40,811 bases of DNA from Clostridium bowmanii (GTDB lineage: Bacteria; Bacillota; Clostridia; Clostridiales; Clostridiaceae): contig NZ_JAHLDL010000038.1 of NCBI RefSeq assembly GCF_018861315.1, positions 1 through 40,811 of the forward strand, written 5' to 3'. Below the pieces are notes generated by a model. That model saw only the letters and a program-made list of their open reading frames with translations, did no database searches and was not told where the DNA came from. The position numbers and the translations under genes are program-made. Positions 7,597 to 16,815 of this stretch are shown here, one piece after another. Within the stretch, counting starts at the first letter, position 1; each line of letters opens with the position of its first letter.

Positions 7597-8994
7597 TTAG
7601 GCTCCTTTTTCTAAACAGATGCTGACTTCATCAATTTCCATATCCTTAGTTATATCTAAACTTTGAATTAATAAGGCCCTGGCAACTTCTTTATTTTCTC
7701 TACTTAAAACTCCTGCAGAGGCCATAATATAGTTTTTGTCGAGTAGCACTTTAGCACCTTTTTTAGGTAGCATTGTAACCTCATCCTTTAAGTATCTTAT
7801 TCCTTGGAGCATAATTTCACCTTTTGGAAGCCTTGTAAGTGCACCACCAGTGCCTATTATATATTTAACCTCAGATAAATCCTTACCATAGGCTACAAAA
7901 CCGCTTTCGCCATCATATTTTCTTTTTATAACTCCTACATGCCTACTTATTGCAACATCTAGTGATTTTTGGGTTAGTAAACTACTTGCATTTATATCCT
8001 CTACCTCTTTGGGAATTGGTTTTATGTGCTTAGTTATGTGCTCTTTAGTAAGTCCCCCTAAGTCCCTTAAATCTAGTAAATCAATAACGTTTTTACTGTT
8101 AATAAAAACTCCGAGATCTCCTTCTACAGTCCTTTTAGCCTTTGGTTCAGGATTTACAAGCATATCTAAAACTACGCTACTTCCCTCAGTGACAGAATGC
8201 ACATCTGTGGTAGCGCCGCCTACATCAAAAACCACCAAATCACCTATGATATCGTATAAAACTTTTGAACTTTCCATAACTGCTCCTGGAGTTGGCATTA
8301 TGCTCCCATTTACCATTTCTTTTATTTTATTCATTCCTGGTGCCTTTACTATATTTTTTTCAAAGGCTTCTTGTATTATTTTTCTTGCTGGTTCCACATT
8401 TAAGGTATCTACCATTGGATAAACATTATCAATGGTATAAAGCTCTTGCCCGAAAAATATATCTTTTATTTCTTCCTGATTTTCAATATTTCCACAATAT
8501 ACAATTGGGATGTTAAATTTTTCAGCGCTAATAAGTTCTGCATTATAAAGAGCTGTTTCTCTTTCACCATAATCTGTTCCCCCAGCAATCATTATCATGT
8601 TAGGGTTTATTTCATGAATTCTCTTTAAATCACTTTTTCTCATTTTGCCAGCAGTAGCCATTTTTATGATGCCACCAGCACCCAGAGCGGCTTCCCTAGC
8701 AGCTTTAACAGTCATTTGCTGCATTAGCCCATGAACTGTTATTCGAAGCCCCCCTGCCGCACTTGAGGTTGCTAACATCCTATTCCAAGTAAGTGATTCT
8801 CCAATTTGATCTTCTATATCTTTTACTGCATTTTTTAGGCCTATAGTTACATCTCCATCTAACACCGTAGTACAACTTTTACCTTGAAACGGTATATTTA
8901 CAACAACCTGACCATTAGTGTCGTAGGATGAGTTAAAGGCTGTAACTAAAGTAGTGGTGCTACCTATTTCAGCAACTAGATAATCTACATTCAA
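7597..8994 (-). CDS. GlmL/MutL-like reactivating factor of the B12 aminomutase
   Basis: This 465-residue member of the GlmL/MutL family has an ASKHA ATPase fold. The phosphate-binding signature is at the N-terminus (AEIGSTTT, residues 8-15), a second is VVFDVGGATTDVHS near the middle, and a late IIGTGGALTRLP is the adenosine-type motif. In glutamate mutase clusters such proteins sit beside the mutase and are thought to reactivate or load the cobamide enzyme. Here the gene follows oraE by about 25 bases, so service to OraSE is the natural inference. The start is TTG with GGGAGG eight bases upstream. Confidence 0.88.
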   Translation of the reverse strand: MNVDYLVAEIGSTTTLVTAFNSSYDTNGQVVVNIPFQGKSCTTVLDGDVTIGLKNAVKDIEDQIGESLTWNRMLATSSAAGGLRITVHGLMQQMTVKAAREAALGAGGIIKMATAGKMRKSDLKRIHEINPNMIMIAGGTDYGERETALYNAELISAEKFNIPIVYCGNIENQEEIKDIFFGQELYTIDNVYPMVDTLNVEPARKIIQEAFEKNIVKAPGMNKIKEMVNGSIMPTPGAVMESSKVLYDIIGDLVVFDVGGATTDVHSVTEGSSVVLDMLVNPEPKAKRTVEGDLGVFINSKNVIDLLDLRDLGGLTKEHITKHIKPIPKEVEDINASSLLTQKSLDVAISRHVGVIKRKYDGESGFVAYGKDLSEVKYIIGTGGALTRLPKGEIMLQGIRYLKDEVTMLPKKGAKVLLDKNYIMASAGVLSRENKEVARALLIQSLDITKDMEIDEVSICLEKGA

Positions 8995-9019
8995 GTGAAT
9001 TTCCTCCCTTTTGCACTTC

Positions 9020-11224
9020 TTATTCTTCTTCTATATCAGGAATGCCCATTAACCTTTTAATTATAAAAGATGCAACAGATGTACCATTTGACCCACGACC
9101 AAAGCCTACGTCCATGCCGTTTGCTTTAGCTATATCATCTGTTACTTGTGTACCTCCAGAAATAAGTATAATTTTATCTCTTACGCCTTTTTCAATGCAA
9201 AGATCGCTAAGCTTTCTCATGTTCTTTATATGCACATCATTATGAGAAATTATTGTACTACATAATATTGCCTTAGCATTTGATTCTATAGCCGCATCTA
9301 CTAGTTTTTCTATTGGGCAGGAAGTTCCAAGATAAAGTGCTTCTATACCAAATCTTTCAATACCACCATGTTTTATATCTATAACCTCTCTTAGTCCTAC
9401 TGAATGTTCGTCTTCCCCTACAGTAGCTGCGGCAACTTTTATTGGATGCTCTTTTACGTAATCTTTCATAACTTGATTTGATAACACTTTTCTTCTTTTG
9501 GGAAGTACTAATTCATCTCGTTTTACAGGAGTAAAATCACAAATACCTTTAATTTCTACAAGACAGCCTTCAGCCTTTTGTAAAACTTGTTTATGAAGAA
9601 CTTCAACATTTATTAAGTTCATTCTTTTACCCATTTCAAGAGCTGCTGCTTCAGCAATCTGTTCATTTTCTGGAATAAATAGAGTTATTTTTACATATCC
9701 ATCTTTTGCCCATTGAACTTCAGGAATGATAGTGCCATCCTCTTTAACTTTTTCCATTCTCTTAAATACATTATCATTTTCATCTAATTCATCAATATAT
9801 TGAATTTTTGAATGGTTGCATAAGGTACATTCCTCTATAGGATCACAAGTTTTTTTATATTCAGTTGGAACATTATTAAATCCAAAATGACCACAAACTG
9901 GTGCGAAATAATCACTGTCTCTTAAAACTATTGTGTCAACAGAATCTCCGCCATTCATCTTTCTTGCAATACCATCATCATTTCTTTCTGGATACTCGCC
10001 TGAATCTATAAAGAAGCCTGCATCAACTGATTTAAAATATCCACCTACTTCTATCATTTCTTCAAGGAACAATATGGCTCTTTCTTCTAGTTCCCTAGCC
10101 TTTTCAGGAAGATATCCGGTCTTCTTAAGTTCTATCATATCCATTAGACCATCCATACCTAAAAAGGACTGTTTTGCAGTATTTATAGCATGAATATTAT
10201 TATAATGCCATGGAACATTACGTCCTTCATCAGGAGTTATAGTACTTTGAATATCCACTGAAGTTAATTGTGAAATTAACAAATTCAATGTATGACCAAC
10301 TGTAGCTTCTCTTTCACAAGATTCTACATATTTTGTGTTCATCTGTGCTCTCATTTTGTACTTTTTAAACAAATGTCTAAGTGCCACTGCATATGGCAAA
10401 TCATATCTCATACAAGGAGCTGGTGCTGAAGTTGGTGGTACAGTAGATAGTGCAATGTTTTCTGGTTTCATTCCTACCATTTCTGAAAAACAAGAATTTA
10501 TAGCATGTTGCACCATAAGCTCTGGCATTACCTTATAGCCCTTCATAGCTGTTGCATTCGCATTATGTGCACCATCTATTTGAAGTATATTTGCCCAGGA
10601 CATTACCCCTTTTGCAACTGCTGCATCTACAAAGGATCTATACATATTAATATTTCTATAAAGCACATTGTATTGTGGATCTTGATGAGCTCCATTAACA
10701 CCTTCTTCTGCGAACATAACTGCTACATCGGGGCCTGCCACACCAGATACATAGGAATGAAAATTAATTTTTCTTCCTACTTCTTCTTCTATTAAATCTA
10801 TAGCTTTTCTTGTTGCTCTAACCTCTTTTCTAGTTATTGGAACGCCACCTATACCTTCTGGGCTTCCTTCAAGTAATCCATCAAAGTGACTTTGTCCCAT
10901 AGTCCTTATAACCATCAAATGATCCGCACCATGCCAGGCTGCCATTCTCATTCTTCGTATATCATCTTCGAATCTTCCTGAAGCTATTTCTGTGGTAATA
11001 ACAGGTCTTGGTTGTGGATCTATACCTTCAAAACTTCTTGCTGCTGGAAGTCCCTGACTTTTCTTTAAGGGAGCTGATATTTCATGATAAGTAAATTCGC
11101 CTACTTTTCCTTCTTTGTTCTCTTCTCTCCAGTGCCAGCCTCTCCATTTTGGTTCATACTTATCTAAGTCTTTTAATATTTCTTCTACATTAAGCTTTAC
11201 GTTTTCTTCTAACCTTTCAACCAT
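9020..11224 (-). CDS. D-ornithine 4,5-aminomutase, large subunit OraE
   Basis: This 734-residue subunit of the adenosylcobalamin- and PLP-dependent mutase moves the 5-amino group of D-ornithine to C4, giving 2,4-diaminopentanoate. The B12-binding D-x-H-x-x-G motif is seen as DEHSVG at residues 605-610, with His607 the lower axial ligand. Lys618 in IDIK, eleven residues on, matches the PLP lysine of the C. sticklandii enzyme (His618/Lys629). The N-terminal two thirds form the catalytic barrel; the end is the Rossmann-like cobalamin domain. The start codon overlaps the oraS stop (TAATG), so the subunits are translationally coupled. Confidence 0.97.
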   Translation of the reverse strand: MVERLEENVKLNVEEILKDLDKYEPKWRGWHWREENKEGKVGEFTYHEISAPLKKSQGLPAARSFEGIDPQPRPVITTEIASGRFEDDIRRMRMAAWHGADHLMVIRTMGQSHFDGLLEGSPEGIGGVPITRKEVRATRKAIDLIEEEVGRKINFHSYVSGVAGPDVAVMFAEEGVNGAHQDPQYNVLYRNINMYRSFVDAAVAKGVMSWANILQIDGAHNANATAMKGYKVMPELMVQHAINSCFSEMVGMKPENIALSTVPPTSAPAPCMRYDLPYAVALRHLFKKYKMRAQMNTKYVESCEREATVGHTLNLLISQLTSVDIQSTITPDEGRNVPWHYNNIHAINTAKQSFLGMDGLMDMIELKKTGYLPEKARELEERAILFLEEMIEVGGYFKSVDAGFFIDSGEYPERNDDGIARKMNGGDSVDTIVLRDSDYFAPVCGHFGFNNVPTEYKKTCDPIEECTLCNHSKIQYIDELDENDNVFKRMEKVKEDGTIIPEVQWAKDGYVKITLFIPENEQIAEAAALEMGKRMNLINVEVLHKQVLQKAEGCLVEIKGICDFTPVKRDELVLPKRRKVLSNQVMKDYVKEHPIKVAAATVGEDEHSVGLREVIDIKHGGIERFGIEALYLGTSCPIEKLVDAAIESNAKAILCSTIISHNDVHIKNMRKLSDLCIEKGVRDKIILISGGTQVTDDIAKANGMDVGFGRGSNGTSVASFIIKRLMGIPDIEEE

Positions 11225-11589
11225 TACTTGTCACTTCCCTTCATTTTTTCTGAGATGATATCCCAGCCTATTCCTTTTGACAATTCCTCTCCAGCTTTAA
11301 TATAATCCATATCCTTTAGCTTTGCGTACGTTAAAATAACATTTCCAACACCTTTGGAAAGTAAATTGTACTTTGTAGCATAATCAATTAATGGTTTTGC
11401 CTCTAAACTTGAAAATCCCATTCTGAGTACTACTGACCTCTCAATAGCTGGAGATGTATTGGTATAAGCCAAATCAACAATAGGTTTTACAATTTGCTGA
11501 GTTAAGCTCCAAAATCTATCATATAATTGCTGCTCTGTAAGTCCTTTTAAATGTTCTCTTCTTTTCTCAAAATCATCTTCTCTTTTCAT
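11224..11589 (-). CDS. D-ornithine 4,5-aminomutase, small subunit OraS
   Basis: This 121-residue protein matches the length and features of OraS, the small subunit of the cobamide-dependent ornithine mutase. It begins with a charged segment (MKREDDFEKRREHLKGL), and the later AKPLIDYATKYNLLSKGVGNVIL region is family-like. It supports the large subunit encoded immediately downstream, whose ATG overlaps this stop codon. The ATG start has GGGGGAA upstream. It lies third in the sigma-54-driven operon after ortA and ortB. Confidence 0.95.
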   Translation of the reverse strand: MKREDDFEKRREHLKGLTEQQLYDRFWSLTQQIVKPIVDLAYTNTSPAIERSVVLRMGFSSLEAKPLIDYATKYNLLSKGVGNVILTYAKLKDMDYIKAGEELSKGIGWDIISEKMKGSDK

Positions 11590-11636
11590 AAATTATATTC
11601 CCCCTACCATATTTGAAACTTAGGATATTACCAAAA

Positions 11637-13052
11637 TTAACAGATTTCAACCTTGAGCCCCTCTAATATTTTAACTATTTTTTCATTGCTCAGTTTTGTT
11701 TCTAGTGATAAAAACTTAATATCAACCTTTTCTAATTTATTATCTATCAATTTGTTAACACTGTTTTTTATATAGGAATTTTTTAACCCTTCCATATCCA
11801 CATCTGTTACTGCAACTATTGATGGATGAGATGGAATTACTATATTTTCGCCCGGAACTTGCTCTTTTGGATTACCAACATAAACCTTAATTCCATTATC
11901 TTTAGCAAAATTAAGTTGAGGTATTAAATGTTTTCCAGCTCCCGTATATTCAGTCTCTTGCACAACTATTATGGCATCGTCCTCATACTCCTGAGCAATC
12001 GCAAATGCTGCTACAAGGGAGGTATTTCCAGCTGGGCCTCTTTCTAGTCCTTCAAGTGCAGCTAATATTTCAGTCATCCAAAATACTTCACCTTGGGTAG
12101 TAGTTACATACCTATCCAAATATCTTAGAGGCCTTGCTGCACTTCTAGGTACATCTGATCTATCTGGATACGTCATAAAGGGAATGCCAAAGCCTGTATG
12201 TCCTGTTGTAAACGATTTCTTGTTGAAGTCTATATCTGAAGCCATATGGAGACCGGAAAGATCAACTGAGGCCCCTATTATTTTTGTTTTATCAGCACCC
12301 GCCTTAATAAGTCCTCTTGCAGTACCAGTAACATTTCCACCGCCTGCATGAGTTATAATCACTGCCTCAGGATCTTTACCGAATTTTTCTCTACACTGCT
12401 CAGCTATTTCATAGCCTAGTGTTTCAATACCGGCTACACCATAAGAGGAATATAAGGATGCATTATAATAGCCCGTATCTTCGAGTATTTTTAGATAAGT
12501 ATAAAACAATTCAGGACCTACTGAAAGCCTAATAACTTCTGCTCCAAGTCCCTCACACTTTCTTCCTTTTTCTAATATTTCAGGCTGTCCTATTTTTCTT
12601 GAATCATAACATTCGTTGGCTATTATACATTTAAGACCCCTTATGTTTGCTTGAGAAGCAACGGCTGCTCCATAATTACCTGAAGTAGCTGCCCCTACAC
12701 CTTTGTACCCTCTCCTCATTGCATCATATACAGATATAGACGCTCTTCTATCTTTAAAACTTCCAGAGGGGTTACAGCTTTCATCCTTTACAAATATTCT
12801 AGCTGCGTGTCCAGTTTTAGAAGTTTTTCTAGCCAGCTTTGTAATGTTTTTCAATTCCAGTAGTGGAGTATTTCCTACCCCTACCTCACTTTGAATTTCT
12901 TTAACTTCGTCTAAGCAATATCCAACATCTTTCATCAATCCCTCATAATTGAATGAAAGCTTTCCAGTTTCGTATTTACTATAATCTATCCCTATAGATT
13001 TAAGAATTATTTCATTCTTACGTTCCATAAGTTCTTCATATTTATTCACCAT
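11637..13052 (-). CDS. 2-amino-4-oxopentanoate thiolase, beta subunit OrtB
   Basis: This 471-residue PLP enzyme has the threonine synthase/fold type II layout. The lysine forming the Schiff base is in SGSFKDRRAS (Lys100). The Gly-rich phosphate loop is SGNYGAA, and THAGGGNVTG is a further cofactor-side motif. With OrtA it cleaves 2-amino-4-oxopentanoate with CoA to acetyl-CoA and alanine, the last step of the oxidative ornithine branch. The ATG at 13052 is chosen because AGAGGAGG lies six bases before it; a TTG six bases earlier would be too close. Confidence 0.95.
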   Translation of the reverse strand: MVNKYEELMERKNEIILKSIGIDYSKYETGKLSFNYEGLMKDVGYCLDEVKEIQSEVGVGNTPLLELKNITKLARKTSKTGHAARIFVKDESCNPSGSFKDRRASISVYDAMRRGYKGVGAATSGNYGAAVASQANIRGLKCIIANECYDSRKIGQPEILEKGRKCEGLGAEVIRLSVGPELFYTYLKILEDTGYYNASLYSSYGVAGIETLGYEIAEQCREKFGKDPEAVIITHAGGGNVTGTARGLIKAGADKTKIIGASVDLSGLHMASDIDFNKKSFTTGHTGFGIPFMTYPDRSDVPRSAARPLRYLDRYVTTTQGEVFWMTEILAALEGLERGPAGNTSLVAAFAIAQEYEDDAIIVVQETEYTGAGKHLIPQLNFAKDNGIKVYVGNPKEQVPGENIVIPSHPSIVAVTDVDMEGLKNSYIKNSVNKLIDNKLEKVDIKFLSLETKLSNEKIVKILEGLKVEIC

Positions 13053-13084
13053 TAACAACCTCCTCTTAAAACTAACCTCATAAC

Positions 13085-13375
13085 TTAATTTTTTATTATT
13101 TCTCTAGCTTGTTTACCTATATTACTTATCTCTTCAACATATTTACCATAGGTATGATAATATCCTGGCTCTATATCCACAATTTTGCCGCTATCAATTC
13201 TACCTATATTAGTTTCAACTTTAACCTGATCTCCAAGTTCACAATCACTAAGGCACCTTCCACGTGTCCAGCTTTTAAGAGGGGTTTTCTTAGTTTCATC
13301 TGGTATATTGGTAGCTCTATCTTCTGGTGCTAAAACGATTTCTTCTATTTCAACCCAGGTGCCTTTTTTTATCAT
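13085..13375 (-). CDS. 2-amino-4-oxopentanoate thiolase, alpha subunit OrtA
   Basis: This 96-residue small subunit of the OrtAB thiolase is the first gene of the ornithine operon. Recognisable OrtA features are GTWVEIEEIVL at the start, a central TPLKSWTRG and DCELGDQV, and a C-terminal YYHTYGKYV. It is predicted to help OrtB in CoA-dependent cleavage of 2-amino-4-oxopentanoate. The ATG has GGGAGG upstream. The start lies about 55 bases after a near-perfect sigma-54 promoter, so expression should depend on RpoN/SigL and the adjacent activator. Confidence 0.93.
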   Translation of the reverse strand: MIKKGTWVEIEEIVLAPEDRATNIPDETKKTPLKSWTRGRCLSDCELGDQVKVETNIGRIDSGKIVDIEPGYYHTYGKYVEEISNIGKQAREIIKN

Positions 13376-13428
13376 GATTTTTGCCTCCCAAATTCAAAAT
13401 TATTATTGAAAGTATTTTATTTATATAG

Positions 13429-13444
13429 AGCAATTTCTGTGCCA
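13429..13444 (-). promoter_or_regulatory. sigma-54 (-24/-12) promoter of the ornithine operon
   Basis: On the minus strand TGGCAC (13444-13439), five bases, then TTGCT (13433-13429) matches the TGGCAC-N5-TTGCW consensus exactly. It lies about 55 bases before ortA and directly downstream of a RocR-like activator gene, the usual arrangement for SigL-dependent amino-acid catabolism in Firmicutes. Confidence 0.92.
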
Positions 13445-13450
13445 AATAGA

Positions 13451-13490
13451 AAACACATGTATCTAAGCCACTGCTTAAATACATGTGTTT
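13451..13490. repeat. 12-bp perfect inverted repeat near the sigma-54 promoter
   Basis: AAACACATGTAT (13451-13462) and ATACATGTGTTT (13479-13490) are perfect inverted arms around 16 bases, and the inner TAAGC/GCTTA adds more pairing. Read on the minus strand the stem is followed by TCTATTT, so it may end the activator transcript. It lies right beside the -24 element and could also be an operator. The two roles cannot be separated from sequence. Confidence 0.6.
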
Positions 13491-13497
13491 CTCATTC

Positions 13498-13622
13498 GCA
13501 AAATATTCTGCATATTTTTTTAAAATAAACAGTAAACATAATTGGTAATTTTTGCCTATGTGCCAGATTGCTTAGATTGCTATACATGCAAGATATTTTG
13601 CACCAACAGCAAAATATCTTGC
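13498..13622. promoter_or_regulatory. three-copy upstream activator motif (putative enhancer)
   Basis: A 14-bp motif occurs three times: GCAAGATATTTTGC (13588-13601) and its exact reverse complement GCAAAATATCTTGC (13609-13622) form a perfect inverted repeat with a 7-base spacer, and GCAAAATATTCTGC (13498-13511) differs at two positions. The sites lie about 60-180 bases upstream of the -24 box, where enhancer-binding proteins bind. They are probably bound by the activator encoded just upstream (inference). Confidence 0.65.
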
Positions 13623-13627
13623 CTATT

Positions 13628-15022
13628 TTAATATTCTCCTATTATTTTATGGATCTTAATCTTATATTGAAGATTTTGTCTTGAAATACTAAGTTCTCTA
13701 GCTGCTTTACTAACATTATTATTATTCTTTTTTAATATTTTTTCTATTATTGTCTTTTCAATATCACTCATATAACTTTCCAAATCAAAATTGGCTTCTT
13801 TATTTTTAATAATGTTTGATACATTATTAATATTTTCATATGCTATTCTAAAATCAAAATAGTCTTCTGTTAAAATAGAATTATAATCTGCCATATTTAT
13901 TGCAGCTTCAATAACATTTGTCAGCTCTCTTATATTACCAGGCCAATTGTATTCTTGAAGTTTTCTCATCATAACTTCATCAATACCTCTTATATTTTTA
14001 CAAAAAACTTTATTGTATTTTTCAATTAGCTCCTCTACAAATATAGGAATATCATCTTTTCTCTCTCTTAATGGAGGTATATTTATTCTCAGCACACATA
14101 ATCTATAATAAAAATCTTTTCGTAATTTTCCACTTTCAATAAGTTTCTCTGGTTCTTCATTTAAGGTAGCTATTATCCTTACATCAATATCTATACTTTT
14201 AGTACCTCCAATAGGTGTTATATACCCCTCTTGAAGTACTCTTAAAAGTTTAGATTGAAGATAAGGCTCCAGTGAATTAACTTCATCCAATAAAATAGTT
14301 CCATGATTTGCTTGTTCAAATAATCCTTTTTTATTCTCTGCCCCTGTAAAACCACCCTTCTCTGTACCAAAAAGCATTCCCTCTAGAAGTAGTGCAGGAA
14401 TAGCTGCACAATTTATGGGTATGAAAGGCTTATCTTTTCTTAATCCGTCATAATGAATGCTTTGAGAAAACACTTCTTTCCCTGAGCCAGTTTCTGCATA
14501 TACTAATACTGAGGAACTTGACATACTAGCTTTTTTTGCTTTTTCAATAGCAGTTTTCATAATAAGATTGTCACCATATATATCCTTAAACGTGTAATGT
14601 CTATTTAGCTTTTTATCTAGGTTTTGCAATTTACAAATGCTTTCAGTTAGTTCTTTTAACTGAGTCATGTCCTTAGCTATTTCGATCACCGCTATAACTT
14701 TATTGTCTAAGGTTACAGGCACAGTAGTATTTATAGTAGTGACTTTTTTCTTATATCCATTTCCATAATGTTGTATTAAGCCTACAATCTTCTCACCACT
14801 CTTTAATACATTCATAAGTGTAGAATCATCGTCTTTTACATCCTCAAGATATTCACTAACCTTTTTTCCTAAAACTTCACTAGAATGTACACCTTCTACT
14901 TTTCCCATGACACTATTATAATATATAGTTTTGCCATCACTATCTACTACTTGAATCCCTTCCTCCAAATTTTCTAATAGACATTCTAATATTTTTTCTG
15001 CGTTTGGAATTTTTGTATTCAT
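13628..15022 (-). CDS. RocR-like sigma-54-dependent activator with PAS domain
   Basis: This 464-residue enhancer-binding protein has a PAS sensor at about residues 15-130, a central AAA+ domain (Walker A AETGSGKE at 176-183, the sigma-54 contact loop GGFTGA at 223-228, Walker B ILLDEVN at 243-249), and a Fis-type helix-turn-helix at the end (NNVSKAARELSISRQNLQYK). This is the layout of RocR, the arginine/ornithine catabolism activator of Bacillus. It should sense ornithine or a related metabolite and switch on the ornithine operon downstream. The ATG at 15022 follows GGGGG; a TTG 12 bases earlier overlaps that site. Confidence 0.93.
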   Translation of the reverse strand: MNTKIPNAEKILECLLENLEEGIQVVDSDGKTIYYNSVMGKVEGVHSSEVLGKKVSEYLEDVKDDDSTLMNVLKSGEKIVGLIQHYGNGYKKKVTTINTTVPVTLDNKVIAVIEIAKDMTQLKELTESICKLQNLDKKLNRHYTFKDIYGDNLIMKTAIEKAKKASMSSSSVLVYAETGSGKEVFSQSIHYDGLRKDKPFIPINCAAIPALLLEGMLFGTEKGGFTGAENKKGLFEQANHGTILLDEVNSLEPYLQSKLLRVLQEGYITPIGGTKSIDIDVRIIATLNEEPEKLIESGKLRKDFYYRLCVLRINIPPLRERKDDIPIFVEELIEKYNKVFCKNIRGIDEVMMRKLQEYNWPGNIRELTNVIEAAINMADYNSILTEDYFDFRIAYENINNVSNIIKNKEANFDLESYMSDIEKTIIEKILKKNNNNVSKAARELSISRQNLQYKIKIHKIIGEY

Positions 15023-15075
15023 ATAAGCCCCCAATGCAGTATTTACTTTTTATAATGATTATATCACATTGAAAT

Positions 15076-15105
15076 TGTATATTTCTTTTTTAGTCAGTTA
15101 GTCAA
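15076..15105 (-). promoter_or_regulatory. candidate sigma-A promoter of the activator gene
   Basis: On the minus strand TTGACT (15105-15100), 18 bases, then TATACA (15081-15076) lies about 55 bases before the activator start. A second TATAAT further on lacks a good -35 box. Confidence 0.45.
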
Positions 15106-15123
15106 CTTAAAAATTTTTAACTT

Positions 15124-15160
15124 AAAAAAATAACATCGGCTAGGCCAATGCTATTTTTTA
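15124..15160 (-). terminator. terminator of glyA
   Basis: A stem-loop (GGC-TAG-GCC core, then CAT/ATG and an A-T clamp) is followed by seven T residues on the minus strand. It is almost symmetric, with T6 also on the plus strand. It separates glyA from the activator gene, so the two are not one operon. Confidence 0.8.
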
Positions 15161-15201
15161 ATGTCTATTTTATAAGGATGCCCTAGTGAATTACTATTAC
15201 C

Positions 15202-16431
15202 TTAATATAAAGGGAATTTACTACATAATTTAACTACCTTTTCTCTAATTTTTTCTAAATTTCCTTCTCTATTTTCTATAGTTTCATTCATAAGTGCAGC
15301 TATTATTTTCATTTCTGCTTCTTTAAAGCCTCTTGTAGTTACAGCAGGTGTTCCAATTCTTATACCACTTGTAACAAATGGACTTAGTGTTTCATTTGGT
15401 ACAGTATTTTTATTTACAGTAATACCAACAAGATCCAATAACTTTTCAGCTTCTTTTCCAGTTATATTTTTATTTGTTAATTCTATAAGTAAAAGATGAT
15501 TATCTGTTCCACCAGATACTAATTTAAAATCATATTTTAGAAGTTCCTCTCCAAGTACTTTTGCATTTTTAACTACTTGTTCTATATAAACTTTGAATTC
15601 TGGTTTTAAAGCTTCTCCAAAGCAAACTGCTTTAGCAGCTATAGTCTGCATTAATGGTCCACCTTGCATACCTGGGAAAATAGACTTGTCTATTTGTTTT
15701 GCATATTTCTCTTTACATATAATTGCTCCACCTCTAGGTCCTCTTAGTGTTTTATGAGTAGTAGTGGTAACAAAATCAGCATAAGGAACTGGCGACTCAT
15801 GTGCTCCTGTTGCTACAAGCCCTGCTATATGAGCCATATCTACAAACATATATGCGCCAACTTCATCGCAGATTTCTCTAAATTTAACAAAATCTATTGC
15901 TCTTGGGTAAGCACTGGCACCTATAACTATCATTTTAGGATGATGCTCTTTAGCAAGTATCCTTACCTCTTCATAATCTATTGTCTCTGTTTCTAGATTA
16001 ACTCCATAAGGAATGAAATTATATAAAATTCCTGAAAAATTCACTTTACTTCCATGAGTTAAATGTCCACCATGACTCAAATTCATACCTAGTACTGTAT
16101 CTCCTGGTTTTAGTACAGAAAAGTATACAGCCATATTTGCTTGAGAACCTGAATGAGGTTGCACATTGACATGTTCAGCACCAAAAAGCTCTTTCATTCT
16201 ATCGCGTGCCAAATTTTCTACTTTATCAACTACTTCACAACCGCCATAATACCTTTTACCAGGGTAACCTTCTGCATATTTATTAGTTAATATAGAGCCA
16301 TTTGCTTCCATTACTGCCTTACTAACAAAATTTTCTGAAGCAATTAGTTCAATATGATCCTCTTGTCTTGCATTCTCCTCTTCAATAATATCGTAAACTT
16401 TAGAATCACTGCTTTTTAAATAATCCATCAT
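15202..16431 (-). CDS. serine hydroxymethyltransferase
   Basis: This 409-residue PLP enzyme interconverts serine plus tetrahydrofolate with glycine plus 5,10-methylene-tetrahydrofolate in the cytoplasm. Family motifs are clear: ENFVS near residue 33, [27 protein letters not shown], and the PLP lysine in [14 protein letters not shown]. The length is normal. It starts ATG-ATG after AGAGGAAGG. A 14-bp perfect palindrome lies in its leader. It is divergent from a threonine/serine exporter pair, a suggestive but unproven link. Confidence 0.98.
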   Translation of the reverse strand: MMDYLKSSDSKVYDIIEEENARQEDHIELIASENFVSKAVMEANGSILTNKYAEGYPGKRYYGGCEVVDKVENLARDRMKELFGAEHVNVQPHSGSQANMAVYFSVLKPGDTVLGMNLSHGGHLTHGSKVNFSGILYNFIPYGVNLETETIDYEEVRILAKEHHPKMIVIGASAYPRAIDFVKFREICDEVGAYMFVDMAHIAGLVATGAHESPVPYADFVTTTTHKTLRGPRGGAIICKEKYAKQIDKSIFPGMQGGPLMQTIAAKAVCFGEALKPEFKVYIEQVVKNAKVLGEELLKYDFKLVSGGTDNHLLLIELTNKNITGKEAEKLLDLVGITVNKNTVPNETLSPFVTSGIRIGTPAVTTRGFKEAEMKIIAALMNETIENREGNLEKIREKVVKLCSKFPLY

Positions 16432-16815
16432 AGTTGCGCCTTCCTCTCATAGTATAAATTAATCAGCAAGCTTGCTGCTAATCTTCTAAAAATATATATT
16501 CTATATTCATTATAAAATTTAATAGCTTATTAATCAACCTAAAGATGAAAATTTCCCAAAATGTTCTGAATTATATGAGAAATAAACCAGATATAAGAAT
16601 TTTAAAATACTTTATAGCATATTACTATATCTATGTATGATATTTTCACTACAAAAAATAACAAATAATTCAATTTTCTAAATAATAATAGTTTATTAGG
16701 TTTATGGTATATAATGATAGTGCTAATTTATTATTATATAATACACGTAATTTAATATTTACGATTAAAAATTGCTATAAAATCTAAAATTAGTTTAATA
16801 CTGAAAGGAGACCCA
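16432..16815. other. divergent control region between glyA and the exporter genes
   Basis: About 384 A+T-rich bases separate glyA (minus) from the ThrE-like pair (plus). Several TATAAT-like hexamers occur near 16705-16745, none with a good -35 box. No T-box, glycine or tetrahydrofolate riboswitch pattern was recognised. A palindrome lies near the glyA start. Confidence 0.5.
16464..16477. repeat. 14-bp perfect palindrome in the glyA leader
   Basis: CAGCAAGCTTGCTG is fully self-complementary and flanked by TAAT/CTAAT. It lies about 33 bases upstream of the glyA start codon, so it could be an operator or a small RNA hairpin just before the ribosome site. Confidence 0.55.

Noticed and set aside
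8009-8422. Open frame of 137 codons antisense to the GlmL/MutL-like gene
   Set aside because: It is a shadow of a well-supported gene; no start signal and no family resemblance.
13498-13622. CRISPR-like repeats
   Set aside because: The three 14-bp copies are in mixed orientation with unequal spacing and no cas genes, which fits regulator sites.
16432-16815. Glycine or tetrahydrofolate riboswitch in front of glyA
   Set aside because: No conserved aptamer core was recognised; only an A+T-rich leader and a short palindrome are present.
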